Below, one piece after another: positions 48,514 through 56,155 of a DNA stretch of 56,155 bases. The translations under genes and the position numbers were made by a program. The notes beneath the pieces were generated by a model that searched no databases, had not been told where the DNA came from, and saw only the letters and a list, made by a program, of their open reading frames with translations. The stretch's first letter is position 1; each line of letters begins with the position of its first letter. The stretch is from positions 1-56,155 of the forward strand of contig JALSQZ010000100.1 of NCBI GenBank assembly GCA_026985055.1, in the 5' to 3' direction. This DNA comes from Sedimenticola sp. Lineage in GTDB: Bacteria; Pseudomonadota; Gammaproteobacteria; Chromatiales; Chromatiaceae.

Positions 48514-49029
48514 ATGAAACAAAAAATCTTTTTCTATATTTCCCTTGCGCCGGTATTGGTCATGTCTGCTTGCAGTGATGATTCGCCGGACAAAAACAAA
48601 ACAATGGTGGCTCAGGGTCCGGTGTCCGCCATCCACAAATCCATGCAGCCCGTCGCGCCGGTAAAGCGCTGGTACAGTGAAGAGCAGGTAGTTCAGGGCA
48701 ACCAGCTGTTTCAGCAAAATTGCGCTCAATGTCACAAGCCGGATGCTTCCGGCGATCCCAACTGGAAACAGGTGAATGCCGAAGGCAAGCTTCCTCCACC
48801 CCCGTTGAATGGCACTGCGCATGCCTGGCATCATCCTCTTCCCTTGTTGCAGCAGGTTGTGCGCCGGGGAGGTATTCCCATGGGCGGCAGCATGCCGGCT
48901 TTTGCTGACAAACTCACTACAGAACAAATCAACGATATACTGGCTTGGGTACAATCCCACTGGCCTGATGCCATCTATGCCAAATGGGCGCAGATGAATG
49001 CACAAGCGGCCCGCAGAAAGCAGGGCTGA
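48514..49029 (+). CDS. Cytochrome c lipoprotein in the cus operon
   Basis: A 171-residue lipoprotein (lipobox VMSAC) with one class I cytochrome c domain: CAQCH haem site at about 74-78 and a candidate axial Met in MGGSMPAF. ATG 48514 follows AGAGGTGAG; a GTG nine bases upstream is inside that site. A periplasmic electron carrier here could reoxidise or oxidise copper or serve a partner (inference). 42 bases separate it from the PII-like gene. Confidence 0.85.
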   Translation: MKQKIFFYISLAPVLVMSACSDDSPDKNKTMVAQGPVSAIHKSMQPVAPVKRWYSEEQVVQGNQLFQQNCAQCHKPDASGDPNWKQVNAEGKLPPPPLNGTAHAWHHPLPLLQQVVRRGGIPMGGSMPAFADKLTTEQINDILAWVQSHWPDAIYAKWAQMNAQAARRKQG

Positions 49030-49065
49030 ATGTCTCGAAAGAGGGAATCCACCAGGAGAGATAAA

Positions 49066-49458
49066 ATGTATTACTTTTCCACCCGCGTACGTGGTAATTT
49101 TTCTGATGTTGAACAACAGGTAATCGACGCGCTGAAAACCGAAGGTTTTGGGGTGCTCACGGAAATCGATATCAAGGCAACCCTGAAAGCCAAGCTGGAT
49201 GTGGATTATCGACCTTATCGAATACTCGGCGCATGCAATCCGCCCTTGGCCAATCAGGCCCTGCAGGCAGAGCCGGACATTGGTTTGCTGTTGCCCTGCA
49301 ATGTGGTGGTACGCGAGGAGAAGGATGGCGATATCACGGTATCCTTCATGGATCCTGCCGCCGTGCTGACCTTGGTCGATCATCCAGAAATAGCTGACCT
49401 CGCTGCCCTGGTAAAAGCCAAACTGGAAAAGGTAAGGAACAGTCTTGGTGGCGGTTGA
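49066..49458 (+). CDS. DUF302 family protein
   Basis: A 130-residue protein of the DUF302 fold ([39 protein letters not shown] type pattern with [16 protein letters not shown]). Start ATG 49066 follows AGGAGA. Cys near ACNPP and LPCNVVV could bind metal. Function unknown; such proteins often accompany sulfur or metal genes. It ends the cus group. Confidence 0.85.
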   Translation: MYYFSTRVRGNFSDVEQQVIDALKTEGFGVLTEIDIKATLKAKLDVDYRPYRILGACNPPLANQALQAEPDIGLLLPCNVVVREEKDGDITVSFMDPAAVLTLVDHPEIADLAALVKAKLEKVRNSLGGG

Positions 49459-49536
49459 GATTGATCCAGCTTGCATTACAGGCAGCGGTAATCAGCCGGG
49501 AACCGGCAGATGAACAGGCCTTTGGCGGAGAAGTAG

Positions 49537-50769
49537 TTGCAGGCCCGATGGCGAAATGATCTGCTGAACATTTACCAGGCCGCGCTTGACCGGGTTGCCG
49601 GCGACCGGGCGGTAATGAACTGGCTGATGCAGCATGATCCAGCCCCCAAGCCGCAGGCGGTAGTGTCCATAGGCAAGGCTGCGGCAGCCATGATGCGAGG
49701 CGCGCAAACGGCGCTTGGACAGCGCTTGGCGGCAGGGCTGGTGCTTACCCGGCATGGGCACGGGGATTCCCGTCTGGACAAATATGGCCAAATTCTTCAG
49801 TTTGAATCAGCCCATCCCATCCCGGATGCCAGCAGCCTGGAGGCGGGACATCTTCTGCTGGAGTTCATTGCCCGGCAGCCCGCGCAGTATTCCCTGCTCT
49901 TCCTTCTCTCGGGCGGAGCGTCCAGCCTGGTTGAGGTTTTGCCCCCTGGCTGTGAACTGGCGGATCTGCAATTCCTGAATCAATGGTTGCTGGCAAGCGG
50001 GCTGGACATAAGAACCATGAACCTGGTGCGCAGCCGTTGTTCCCGAATCAAGGCGGGTCAGTTGCGACATTTTCTTGACGAGCGACAGGCCCGGGTGCTG
50101 CTCATTTCCGATGTGCCGGGAGATGACCCTGCCTTTGTCGGTTCCGGACTGTTGCATGCATTTCCTCCTGCCCGCTTGCCGCAAGAGCTGCCTTCTGCGC
50201 TCAATCGTCTGATGAGCGAGCCAGCGGAATACAGAGGAAGAGATATTCCTCATCATCTTGTGGCAACCAATTCGGATGCCCGGCACGCAGCCGCCAACGC
50301 AGCGCAAAAACTGGGTTACTCTGTCACCATCGATTATCCTTTTTTTGATCATGACGCGGAACAAGTGGGGCGGGCTTTTGCCCGGCAATTGCAAAATGCC
50401 AGGCCTGGGGTGCATATTCTGGGCGGAGAAAGTACCGTCAGACTGCCGTCATCTTCCGGTCGTGGTGGAAGAAACCAGCACCTGGCGCTGGCAGCCGCCG
50501 GTGCAATAAGGGGCAGAAAAGATCTTTTGATTCTGGCCGCCGGTACGGATGGCACGGACGGGCAGAGCGAAGATGCCGGTGCTGTCGTGGATGGCGGCAC
50601 CTGGGATCGTGCGCGTGAAGCAGGTTTCGATCCCATTCGCAATCTGCAGCAAGCTGACAGCGGTAGTCTTCTGGAAGCCACCGGGGACTTGATCCATACC
50701 GGCCCGACCGGAACCAACGTCATGGACCTGCTGATTGGTCTGCGTGTGCCTGCTACAATCAGTACATGA
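49537..50769 (+). CDS. gckA: Glycerate 2-kinase (GckA/MOFRL type)
   Basis: A 410-residue cytoplasmic kinase that phosphorylates glycerate at position 2 with ATP. Marks are VVSIGKAAAAMMRGA, LFLLSGGASSL, LLISDVPGDDPAFVGSG and the MOFRL-domain GGRNQHLALAAA, AAGTDGTDG. TTG 49537 is the start, six bases after GGAG at 49527-49530. It overlaps the DUF455 gene by four bases. Confidence 0.9.
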   Translation: MQARWRNDLLNIYQAALDRVAGDRAVMNWLMQHDPAPKPQAVVSIGKAAAAMMRGAQTALGQRLAAGLVLTRHGHGDSRLDKYGQILQFESAHPIPDASSLEAGHLLLEFIARQPAQYSLLFLLSGGASSLVEVLPPGCELADLQFLNQWLLASGLDIRTMNLVRSRCSRIKAGQLRHFLDERQARVLLISDVPGDDPAFVGSGLLHAFPPARLPQELPSALNRLMSEPAEYRGRDIPHHLVATNSDARHAAANAAQKLGYSVTIDYPFFDHDAEQVGRAFARQLQNARPGVHILGGESTVRLPSSSGRGGRNQHLALAAAGAIRGRKDLLILAAGTDGTDGQSEDAGAVVDGGTWDRAREAGFDPIRNLQQADSGSLLEATGDLIHTGPTGTNVMDLLIGLRVPATIST

Positions 50770-51572
50770 TCGTCAACATTCAACAGCGAAGCCTGGAGTG
50801 CCTCCTGGAAAAGAGTCCGGATGCAAAGATGCGCTGTGTCAATGTGTTGTGGCAGGACTTTGAGCAAGATACTCTGGAACTGCGCTGGCCGAAAAACCTG
50901 CAGGACATGACGGAAGCAGGGCGTCCGGAATATCCGCGGCTGGTTCCCCCCCGTGAGCTGCCCCGGCGACGGCTGGGAAGCAGTCAGGGACAGGCTGCCA
51001 TGTTGCATGCAATTGCGCATATTGAATTCAATGCCATCAATCTTGCCCTGGATGCCGTATGCCGTTATTCCGGTCTGCCCCGGGAGTTCTATGCGGATTG
51101 GCTGAAAGTGGCCGCCGAAGAAGTCTATCACTTCGGTCTGGTGCGCCAGCGACTGCGGGATCTGGGGCATGAGTATGGCGACTTTGTTGCCCACAATGGC
51201 CTATGGGAGCTTGCCCGCAGAACCGCGCATGATCCTCTCATACGCATGGCAATGGTTCCCCGGGTCATGGAAGCCCGTGGCCTGGATGTTACTCCGGACA
51301 TCATGCGCAAGTTCGCCGGGATCGGCGACAAGGAAAGCGTGGATGTGCTGAAAATCATTCTGCGCGACGAGGTGGGGCACGTGGAAGCCGGCTCCCGCTG
51401 GTTTCATTATCTGTGCGAGCAGAGAGGGTTGGACAGCGAATCCACCTATTTTTCTCTTATCGATGAATATCTGACGGGGCACATAAGCTGCCCCCTGCAC
51501 AAGGAGGCACGAAAGGCCGCCGGCTTTTCCGTGTCGGAACTGGAACATCTGGAGGCAATGTGCGCAAACTGA
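50766..51572 (+). CDS. DUF455 family ferritin-like protein
   Basis: A 268-residue protein with a ferritin-like four-helix pattern: HAIAHIEFNAINLALDAV, WLKVAAEEVYHFGLV, and ILRDEVGHVEAGSRWFHY. The Glu/His pairs suggest a di-iron site. The DUF455 family is related to tRNA hydroxylase MiaE by fold, but no substrate is known. ATGA overlap with the kinase gene; the next gene begins inside its end. Confidence 0.85.
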   Translation: MIVNIQQRSLECLLEKSPDAKMRCVNVLWQDFEQDTLELRWPKNLQDMTEAGRPEYPRLVPPRELPRRRLGSSQGQAAMLHAIAHIEFNAINLALDAVCRYSGLPREFYADWLKVAAEEVYHFGLVRQRLRDLGHEYGDFVAHNGLWELARRTAHDPLIRMAMVPRVMEARGLDVTPDIMRKFAGIGDKESVDVLKIILRDEVGHVEAGSRWFHYLCEQRGLDSESTYFSLIDEYLTGHISCPLHKEARKAAGFSVSELEHLEAMCAN

Positions 51573-52252
51573 TATCGATCTGTTTACTTGGTATTCTGTC
51601 CTCTCCCTTATGGGCTGGAGAAGCCGATCTGCTGGTTTACAAGGTTCAGGAACCGGGAGTGGAGACCTATATCAGCCGTATCCTGGTTACCCCTGCTTAT
51701 CTGCGCATGGATGAAGGCGGCAGCCAGGAAGGCTACACCCTGTATGATCGCAAGAGCGGACTGATATACAACGTCGATCCGGAAGCCGAGACGGTCATTG
51801 TTTTCGAACCGCCTGATTTGCAGCCCACGCCACCGGATGAGATGAAGCTGGAGCTTAAGCGCGAGGTGGAAACCAAGGCTCCATCCGTGGAAGGAAAAAA
51901 GCCTGTCAGCATCAAACTGATCACCAACAACAAGACTTGCAGGGAACTGCTGGTTATTCAGGGAAGCATGACGGACGCGGTAGCGGCGCAAGCGGAACTC
52001 TACAAGGCGCTGGCCAGAATCCAGTATCCCAGCGCATACATGCCGGGCACGCAAATGAGCGAATGTGAGTTGGCCGAGTATGTCTATGCACCACAGAGAG
52101 CCTGGGAACAGGGTCTGCCCTTGTGGGACATCATGGGAGAAAAACGCCGCTTGCTGGTGGACTTTCGCCACAAGTTTTCTGTCGAAGACGGAACCTTCAA
52201 AGTGCCGGAGGAGTATGAGCGAATCGTGCCACCGGCTTTTACAGGTCGTTGA
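51560..52252 (+). CDS. Exported protein of unknown function
   Basis: A 230-residue protein with signal peptide (about 1-19, ending PLWAG). The body is mixed alpha/beta, opening with LLVYKVQEPGVETYISRILVTPAYLRMDEGG and YDRKSGLIYNVDPE. GTG 51560 follows GGAGG at 51551-51555 and overlaps the DUF455 gene end by 13 bases. Not recognised. It converges on lpxH; an inverted repeat (TGATGTCT at 52250, AGACATCA at 52279) spans both stop codons. Confidence 0.7.
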   Translation: MRKLISICLLGILSSPLWAGEADLLVYKVQEPGVETYISRILVTPAYLRMDEGGSQEGYTLYDRKSGLIYNVDPEAETVIVFEPPDLQPTPPDEMKLELKREVETKAPSVEGKKPVSIKLITNNKTCRELLVIQGSMTDAVAAQAELYKALARIQYPSAYMPGTQMSECELAEYVYAPQRAWEQGLPLWDIMGEKRRLLVDFRHKFSVEDGTFKVPEEYERIVPPAFTGR

Positions 52253-52283
52253 TGTCTTTCCGCCACTTGTTGCCGGTCAGACA

Positions 52284-53009
52284 TCAGATGCTAAGGTTTT
52301 TCAGCTCTCCAGTGGCGCTGTCTAGACTCAGGGCGAATGATTGCTGATCTTTCCAGTCCGCCAGCACGGCGCGCAGGGCAGGTTGTCCATCCAGGTGAAA
52401 AGCATGCATGGCGGGGCGGTGGGTATGTCCGTGAATCATGCGCTGCAGGCCATGCCGACGCAGGGCGGCCTCTACAGCTGTCTGGTTTACATCCATGATA
52501 TCTCCGGATTTGATGGCTATGGCTTCACCGCTCATGTGTCGGATTTCTGCTGCCTTTTCCAGCCGCTGCGGAATACTCATGGCCATGGCCTGAATTCTGA
52601 AGGCTTCACTGCGAAATATCTGTCTTGCGCGCTGGTAGTCTGTGTCATCCGTACACAGCTGATCGCCGTGCAGCAACAGCCAGGACCCGGATTCAGTTTG
52701 CAGAACATATTCCTCCGGGAGCAGAACCAGGCCGGTTTCCCGGGCAAAATCTTCACCGATGAGAAAATCCCGGTTGCCATGCAGAAAAGAAACCAGTGTA
52801 TGCTGGCTGAGAGCAGCAAGCTGCTTTTTTATCTCGGCTGCGAAAGGGGAGGGATCGTCATCACCTATCCAGGCGTCGAACAGATCACCCAGAATATACA
52901 GCGCATCGGCGGTTTTCGCCCTTTCCTGGAGAAACGTCCGGAAGCGCGCGTTCAGCACGGGCGTTTGCGCAGAAAGATGCAGATCGGATATGAACAGAAG
53001 TTGCGGCAT
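52284..53009 (-). CDS. lpxH: UDP-2,3-diacylglucosamine diphosphatase LpxH
   Basis: Lipid A enzyme that releases UMP from UDP-diacylglucosamine at the inner membrane, 241 residues. Calcineurin-type metal ligands are clear: SDLHLS, GDLFDAWIGDDD, LHGNRDF and HGHTHRP. ATG 53009 (MPQLLFIS) is chosen; the frame continues into the inserted MITE-like element, giving an artificial extension. No ribosome site is seen, and an eight-base-pair hairpin stands just before. Confidence 0.93.
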   Translation of the reverse strand: MPQLLFISDLHLSAQTPVLNARFRTFLQERAKTADALYILGDLFDAWIGDDDPSPFAAEIKKQLAALSQHTLVSFLHGNRDFLIGEDFARETGLVLLPEEYVLQTESGSWLLLHGDQLCTDDTDYQRARQIFRSEAFRIQAMAMSIPQRLEKAAEIRHMSGEAIAIKSGDIMDVNQTAVEAALRRHGLQRMIHGHTHRPAMHAFHLDGQPALRAVLADWKDQQSFALSLDSATGELKNLSI

Positions 53010-53017
53010 GGGCAGAT

Positions 53018-53038
53018 GGCGGGGCCACAAGCCCCGCC
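53018..53038. promoter_or_regulatory. GC hairpin before lpxH
   Basis: GGCGGGGC (53018-53025) pairs with GCCCCGCC (53031-53038) over CACAA, nine bases before the lpxH start on the minus strand. It could be a terminator remnant from the cyclophilin operon or block lpxH translation. Confidence 0.5.
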
Positions 53039-53053
53039 GGGAGAAGATGTTTA

Positions 53054-53212
53054 GGAACCTCTGATTAAATCTGAGCGAAGCAGATTGCGATTCAAAATGT
53101 TCCGATACAAGGCGCAAATCGCACGTAATAGCCCGCTATTGCGAAGATTTGCAACGCAGTAGCGGGGCATTTTGGGTGCAAGATGCGAGTTCATGATTTA
53201 ATCAGAGGTTCC
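53054..53212. mobile_element. MITE-like element with 18-bp terminal inverted repeats and TTTA duplication
   Basis: GGAACCTCTGATTAAATC (53054-53071) and its exact reverse complement (53195-53212) bound a 159-bp element. TTTA stands directly outside both ends (53050-53053 and 53213-53216), a likely target duplication. Inner pairs (CAAAATG/CATTTTG at 53093 and 53168; CCCGCTA/TAGCGGG at 53132 and 53160) make it one long imperfect palindrome. It has no gene. The right TTTA contains the ppiB stop codon. A parent transposon was not identified; TTA/TTTA targets occur in some IS5-family groups. Confidence 0.85.
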
Positions 53213-53213
53213 T

Positions 53214-53702
53214 TTATTCGCCAACTTGAGCTTTTTCTATGATGACAGGTTCCACAGGCACGTCTGAATGACCGGCCTTGTTGCCGGTTGCGACTTTTTC
53301 GATCTTGTCCACCACATCCGTGCCATCCACAACCTTGCCAAACACGGCATAACCCCAGCCGTCCTGTCCGGGGTAGTCAAGAAAACCGTTGTCCTTGGTG
53401 TTGATGAAGAACTGGGCGCTGGCGGAATGCGGATCCATGGTGCGCGCCATGGCAATCGAGTATTTGACATTGCTCAGGCCATTCTTGGCTTCGTTTTCGA
53501 TGGGATCGCGAGTGGCTTTCTGCATCATGTCGGGCATGAATCCGCCCCCCTGAATCATGAAACCGGGAATGACCCGGTGAAAGATCAGGCCGTCATAGAA
53601 GCCGTCTTCCACATATTGTTTGAAGTTGGCGCTGCTGATGGGGGCGTTTTCCTCGTCCAGTTCGATGACGATATCGCCCAGATTGGTTTTCAGGGTAATC
53701 AT
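53214..53702 (-). CDS. ppiB: Cytoplasmic peptidyl-prolyl isomerase (cyclophilin, PpiB type)
   Basis: A 162-residue cyclophilin without signal peptide. Signatures: [34 protein letters not shown] and [16 protein letters not shown]. Active-site Arg is in FHRV and Gln in AQFF. It overlaps ppiA (ATGA). The stop codon lies in the right TTTA repeat of the MITE-like insertion. Confidence 0.92.
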   Translation of the reverse strand: MITLKTNLGDIVIELDEENAPISSANFKQYVEDGFYDGLIFHRVIPGFMIQGGGFMPDMMQKATRDPIENEAKNGLSNVKYSIAMARTMDPHSASAQFFINTKDNGFLDYPGQDGWGYAVFGKVVDGTDVVDKIEKVATGNKAGHSDVPVEPVIIEKAQVGE

Positions 53703-54259
53703 TGTTGGGTTTCCACGCGTTTGATTGATTTGATGAAGATGGTTTCCACCGGCACATCCCGACGACCGTGCTTGACGCCTGTGGGGGTAGCGGCAATCGC
53801 ATCCACGACATCCATGCCCTTGGTTACCTTGCCGAATACGGCATAACCGCCATAGTTGGGATAGTCCAGATTGGGGTTGTCCTTGTGGTTGATGAAGAAC
53901 TGGCTGGTGGCTGAATTCGGTTCACTGGTGCGTGCCATGGCGATGGTGCCACGCTTGTTGCTCAGCCCGTTGTTCGCCTCGTTCACTATCGGTTCATGGG
54001 TGCTTTTCTTTTGCATGTCTTCCGTCAGTCCGCCACCCTGAATCATGAAACCGGATATCACCCGGTGAAAGATGGTGTTGTCATAGAATCCCTCGTCCAC
54101 GTAACGCAGAAAATTGGCCACGCTGGCAGGCGCCTTGTCGGCATCCAGAGCCAGTTCAATATTGCCCTTGCTGGTTTCCATAAGTACCTTTACCTCTTCC
54201 GCCATGACGGGAACGTTCAGGATCAGTACCAGAATCAGTGATAGCAGAAAACGCTGCAT
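53699..54259 (-). CDS. ppiA: Periplasmic peptidyl-prolyl isomerase (cyclophilin, PpiA type)
   Basis: A 186-residue exported cyclophilin. ATG 54259 begins a signal peptide (about 1-21, ending VMA). The core repeats the cyclophilin signatures: [49 protein letters not shown]. It is the periplasmic paralogue of the next gene, with which it overlaps by four bases. Divergent from cysS. Confidence 0.93.
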   Translation of the reverse strand: MQRFLLSLILVLILNVPVMAEEVKVLMETSKGNIELALDADKAPASVANFLRYVDEGFYDNTIFHRVISGFMIQGGGLTEDMQKKSTHEPIVNEANNGLSNKRGTIAMARTSEPNSATSQFFINHKDNPNLDYPNYGGYAVFGKVTKGMDVVDAIAATPTGVKHGRRDVPVETIFIKSIKRVETQQ

Positions 54260-54367
54260 GTTTGTCTTGCTCCGATTGAAAAACAGGCGCCTATGATACA
54301 ACTGTGCTCCATGGAAAGCATAGGGTAAAATTGCCGGATTCCATACCATACCATTGGCAAGCGACTC

Positions 54368-55753
54368 ATGAGCCTCCGGATTTACAACGATCTGCATAAC
54401 AGAAAGGAAGAATTTCAGCCTATCGAACCCGGAAAGGTGCGCATGTATGTCTGCGGCATGACCGTGTACGACTATTGTCATCTTGGACATGCACGCATGA
54501 TCGTGGTCTTCGATGTGGTATATCGCTATCTCAGGTACAGAGGCTACGATGTCACCTATGTACGAAATATTACCGATATCGACGACAAGATCATCCAGCG
54601 GGCAAATGAACGGGGTGAACCCTTCACCGAACTGACCGGACGATTCATCGATGCCATGCATGAAGACCTGTCTGCCCTGGGCGTGCAGGAACCGACCATG
54701 GAGCCGCGTGCAACCGAGCATATTCCGGAGATTCTGGAAATGATTCAGAAACTCATCGACAACGGCCATGCCTACGTCACCGACAGTGGTGATGTCTATT
54801 ACTCGGTAACCAGTTTTCCCGAATACGGCAAGCTCTCCGGCAAGAGCATCGAGGATTTGCAGGCCGGCGCCCGGGTCGAATCCAGCGAGGAAAAGCGCGA
54901 TCCCCTGGACTTTGCCTTGTGGAAGGCAGCCAAGCCCGATGAGCCTGCCTGGGATTCCCCCTGGGGAAAAGGACGACCAGGCTGGCATATCGAATGTTCT
55001 GCCATGTCCACCCGGGCACTGGGAGATACTTTCGATATTCACGGTGGTGGCGCGGATCTTGCTTTTCCTCATCACGAAAACGAGATTGCCCAGTCGGAAG
55101 GCGCTACCTGCCATCACTTTGTGAACTACTGGATGCACAACGGTTTCGTACGTGTGAACGACGAGAAGATGTCCAAATCCCTGGGTAATTTCTTCACCAT
55201 TCGCGAAATCATGCAGCATTACCGGCCAGAGGAGATACGTTACTTCATTCTTACCAGCCATTACCGCAGTCCGCTGAACTATGATGAAGAGCATCTGCTC
55301 AACGCGCGGCAGGCGCTGAACCGCTTCTATACCGCCATGCGTGGCTTGCCTGAAGCCGAACCTGGTGAGGCAGAACAATGGATGGATGCCTTCAACAAAG
55401 CCATGGACGATGACTTCAACACCCCGGAAGCCCTGGCGGCCATGTTTGAGCTGGTGCGTGAGATCAACAAGGCACGCAATGAGGATGAAGCCAGGGCGGC
55501 GCGCATGTCCGCCAGCCTGAAACAGATGGGTGCTGTGCTGGGAATACTCCAGGATGATCCTGAACAATGGCTGCGTGGCGGAGCAGGGGAGGGCTTGTCG
55601 GACGAGGAAATCGAGAGCCTTATCCAGCAACGTCTGGATGCGCGCAAGTCAAAGAACTGGGCGGAGGCCGACCGCATCCGGGACGAACTCAAGGCAAAGG
55701 GTGTAATCCTGGAAGATGGCGCGGGCGGCACCACCTGGAGACGTGAATCATGA
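54368..55753 (+). CDS. cysS: Cysteinyl-tRNA synthetase
   Basis: Class I synthetase charging tRNA-Cys, 461 residues. HIGH-type HLGHARM follows the zinc Cys in CGMTVYDYC. The other zinc ligands are around HIECSAMS and [20 protein letters not shown] is the second signature. A DALR-type anticodon region closes the protein. No strong ribosome site. Overlaps the next gene by four bases. Confidence 0.96.
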   Translation: MSLRIYNDLHNRKEEFQPIEPGKVRMYVCGMTVYDYCHLGHARMIVVFDVVYRYLRYRGYDVTYVRNITDIDDKIIQRANERGEPFTELTGRFIDAMHEDLSALGVQEPTMEPRATEHIPEILEMIQKLIDNGHAYVTDSGDVYYSVTSFPEYGKLSGKSIEDLQAGARVESSEEKRDPLDFALWKAAKPDEPAWDSPWGKGRPGWHIECSAMSTRALGDTFDIHGGGADLAFPHHENEIAQSEGATCHHFVNYWMHNGFVRVNDEKMSKSLGNFFTIREIMQHYRPEEIRYFILTSHYRSPLNYDEEHLLNARQALNRFYTAMRGLPEAEPGEAEQWMDAFNKAMDDDFNTPEALAAMFELVREINKARNEDEARAARMSASLKQMGAVLGILQDDPEQWLRGGAGEGLSDEEIESLIQQRLDARKSKNWAEADRIRDELKAKGVILEDGAGGTTWRRES

Positions 55754-56091
55754 TGGAAGAGGAACGGGGGTTTCGCATCTATTACTGTGATTTCGTGCAT
55801 GATTCCGCCATCAGTTCATCCAAGCCGGAATTTCTGGCAGCGGATCGGCTGGTGCCTCTGGCGGAGCACCTGCTGGCGGCCCAGGACAACTATCTGGGCG
55901 TTCTGGATGCAAATGACAACATTCTGCAGTTCTATATGTCCGGCAAGGAGATGGTCGTGGAGTTGTTGTATCCCGATGCGCAGGGCATGATGCAGTGCAA
56001 GCTGCCCCTGGAAAAAGGCATGCAACTGCTGGCCAGCCTCCCGGATGAGTTCAGTGAACAACTGTTGCCTGGTGCGGCCTATATCGGATAG
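55750..56091 (+). CDS. Small protein downstream of cysS, unknown
   Basis: A 113-residue cytoplasmic protein ([38 protein letters not shown]). It overlaps the cysS stop (ATGA) and is probably translated with it. ATG 55753 is an alternative start. Not recognised. Confidence 0.65.
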   Translation: MMEEERGFRIYYCDFVHDSAISSSKPEFLAADRLVPLAEHLLAAQDNYLGVLDANDNILQFYMSGKEMVVELLYPDAQGMMQCKLPLEKGMQLLASLPDEFSEQLLPGAAYIG

Positions 56092-56115
56092 TTTCGGTTG
56101 GCGGCTATGGGGAAC

Positions 56116-56155
56116 CTCGAAAAATTCCTTCCATGGAATTCTTCTCGTCGCAAAA
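56116..56155 (-). repeat. Five-hairpin dispersed repeat, copy D (cut by window end)
   Basis: The right end of another copy in minus orientation, starting 24 bases after the last stop: CTCGAAAAATTCC, loop TTCCAT, GGAATTCTTC, then CTCGTCGCAAAA at the window edge. It covers hairpin 5 and the start of hairpin 4. Confidence 0.85.

Noticed and set aside
53699..55630. 643-residue minus-strand frame containing ppiA
   Set aside because: Only the last 186 codons form ppiA with a signal peptide; the rest is antisense to cysS.

Overview
The window reads as ordinary chromosome of a gammaproteobacterium (G+C in the mid-50s by eye). The best markers are the block thrS-infC-rpmI-rplT-pheS-pheT-ihfA-merR, together with rsmJ, cbpA/cbpM, lolA-rarA-serS, lpxH, cysS and bioA. 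Two sulfate-type transporters and an ArsR-rhodanese regulator hint at a free-living sulfur-oxidising lineage, but that is a guess. No rRNA, tRNA, prophage, integrase, transposase gene or CRISPR array was seen.

Layout. 0-2.4 kb: heat-shock genes cbpA-cbpM, then two small heat-shock proteins behind a good sigma-32 promoter. 2.8-3.8 kb: pyrC. 3.9-5.35 kb: an unrecognised secreted acidic-repeat protein. 5.6-9.8 kb: two translationally coupled anion transporters and a small unknown. 10-13 kb: ubiA-bioA-rsmJ, read right to left with ATGA overlaps. 13-14.7 kb: an M48 lipoprotein protease and an MtfA-like peptidase. 14.8-21 kb: ftsK-lolA-rarA-crcB-DUF190-serS. 21-23.2 kb: a small membrane protein, a BI-1 family protein and an OmpA-like protein. 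23.3-30.8 kb: the translation block ending in ihfA and a MerR-type regulator. 31-38.5 kb: mostly secreted or lipid-anchored proteins of unknown role, an ArsR-rhodanese/TlpA operon, an AEC transporter and an RRM protein. 38.9-41.7 kb: a divergent NtrC-type regulator and histidine kinase. 41.8-49.5 kb: a Cus-type copper/silver efflux operon with a CusB-CusF fusion, a PII-like protein, a cytochrome c lipoprotein and a DUF302 protein. 49.5-52.3 kb: a glycerate kinase, a DUF455 protein and a secreted unknown. 52.3-54.3 kb: lpxH and a cyclophilin pair. 54.4-56.1 kb: cysS and a small unknown.

The most unusual content is non-coding. A family of about 145-bp elements made of five successive hairpins has three complete copies (2.58, 25.8 and 30.8 kb), a copy cut by the window end (56.1 kb), and two half copies holding only the first two hairpins (36.6 and 38.2 kb). 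Three copies begin at, or within five bases of, the stop codon of the gene before them, and one lies between infC and rpmI. A second, unrelated element of 159 bp at 53.05-53.21 kb has perfect terminal inverted repeats and a TTTA duplication at its ends, like a MITE. Other points of interest are an AUA start for infC, a phenylalanine-codon-rich attenuator-like leader before pheS, and the extended Cus operon.

All calls come from reading the sequence and translations; no database search was possible. Names of uncharacterised families (DUF numbers) are from memory of sequence patterns.
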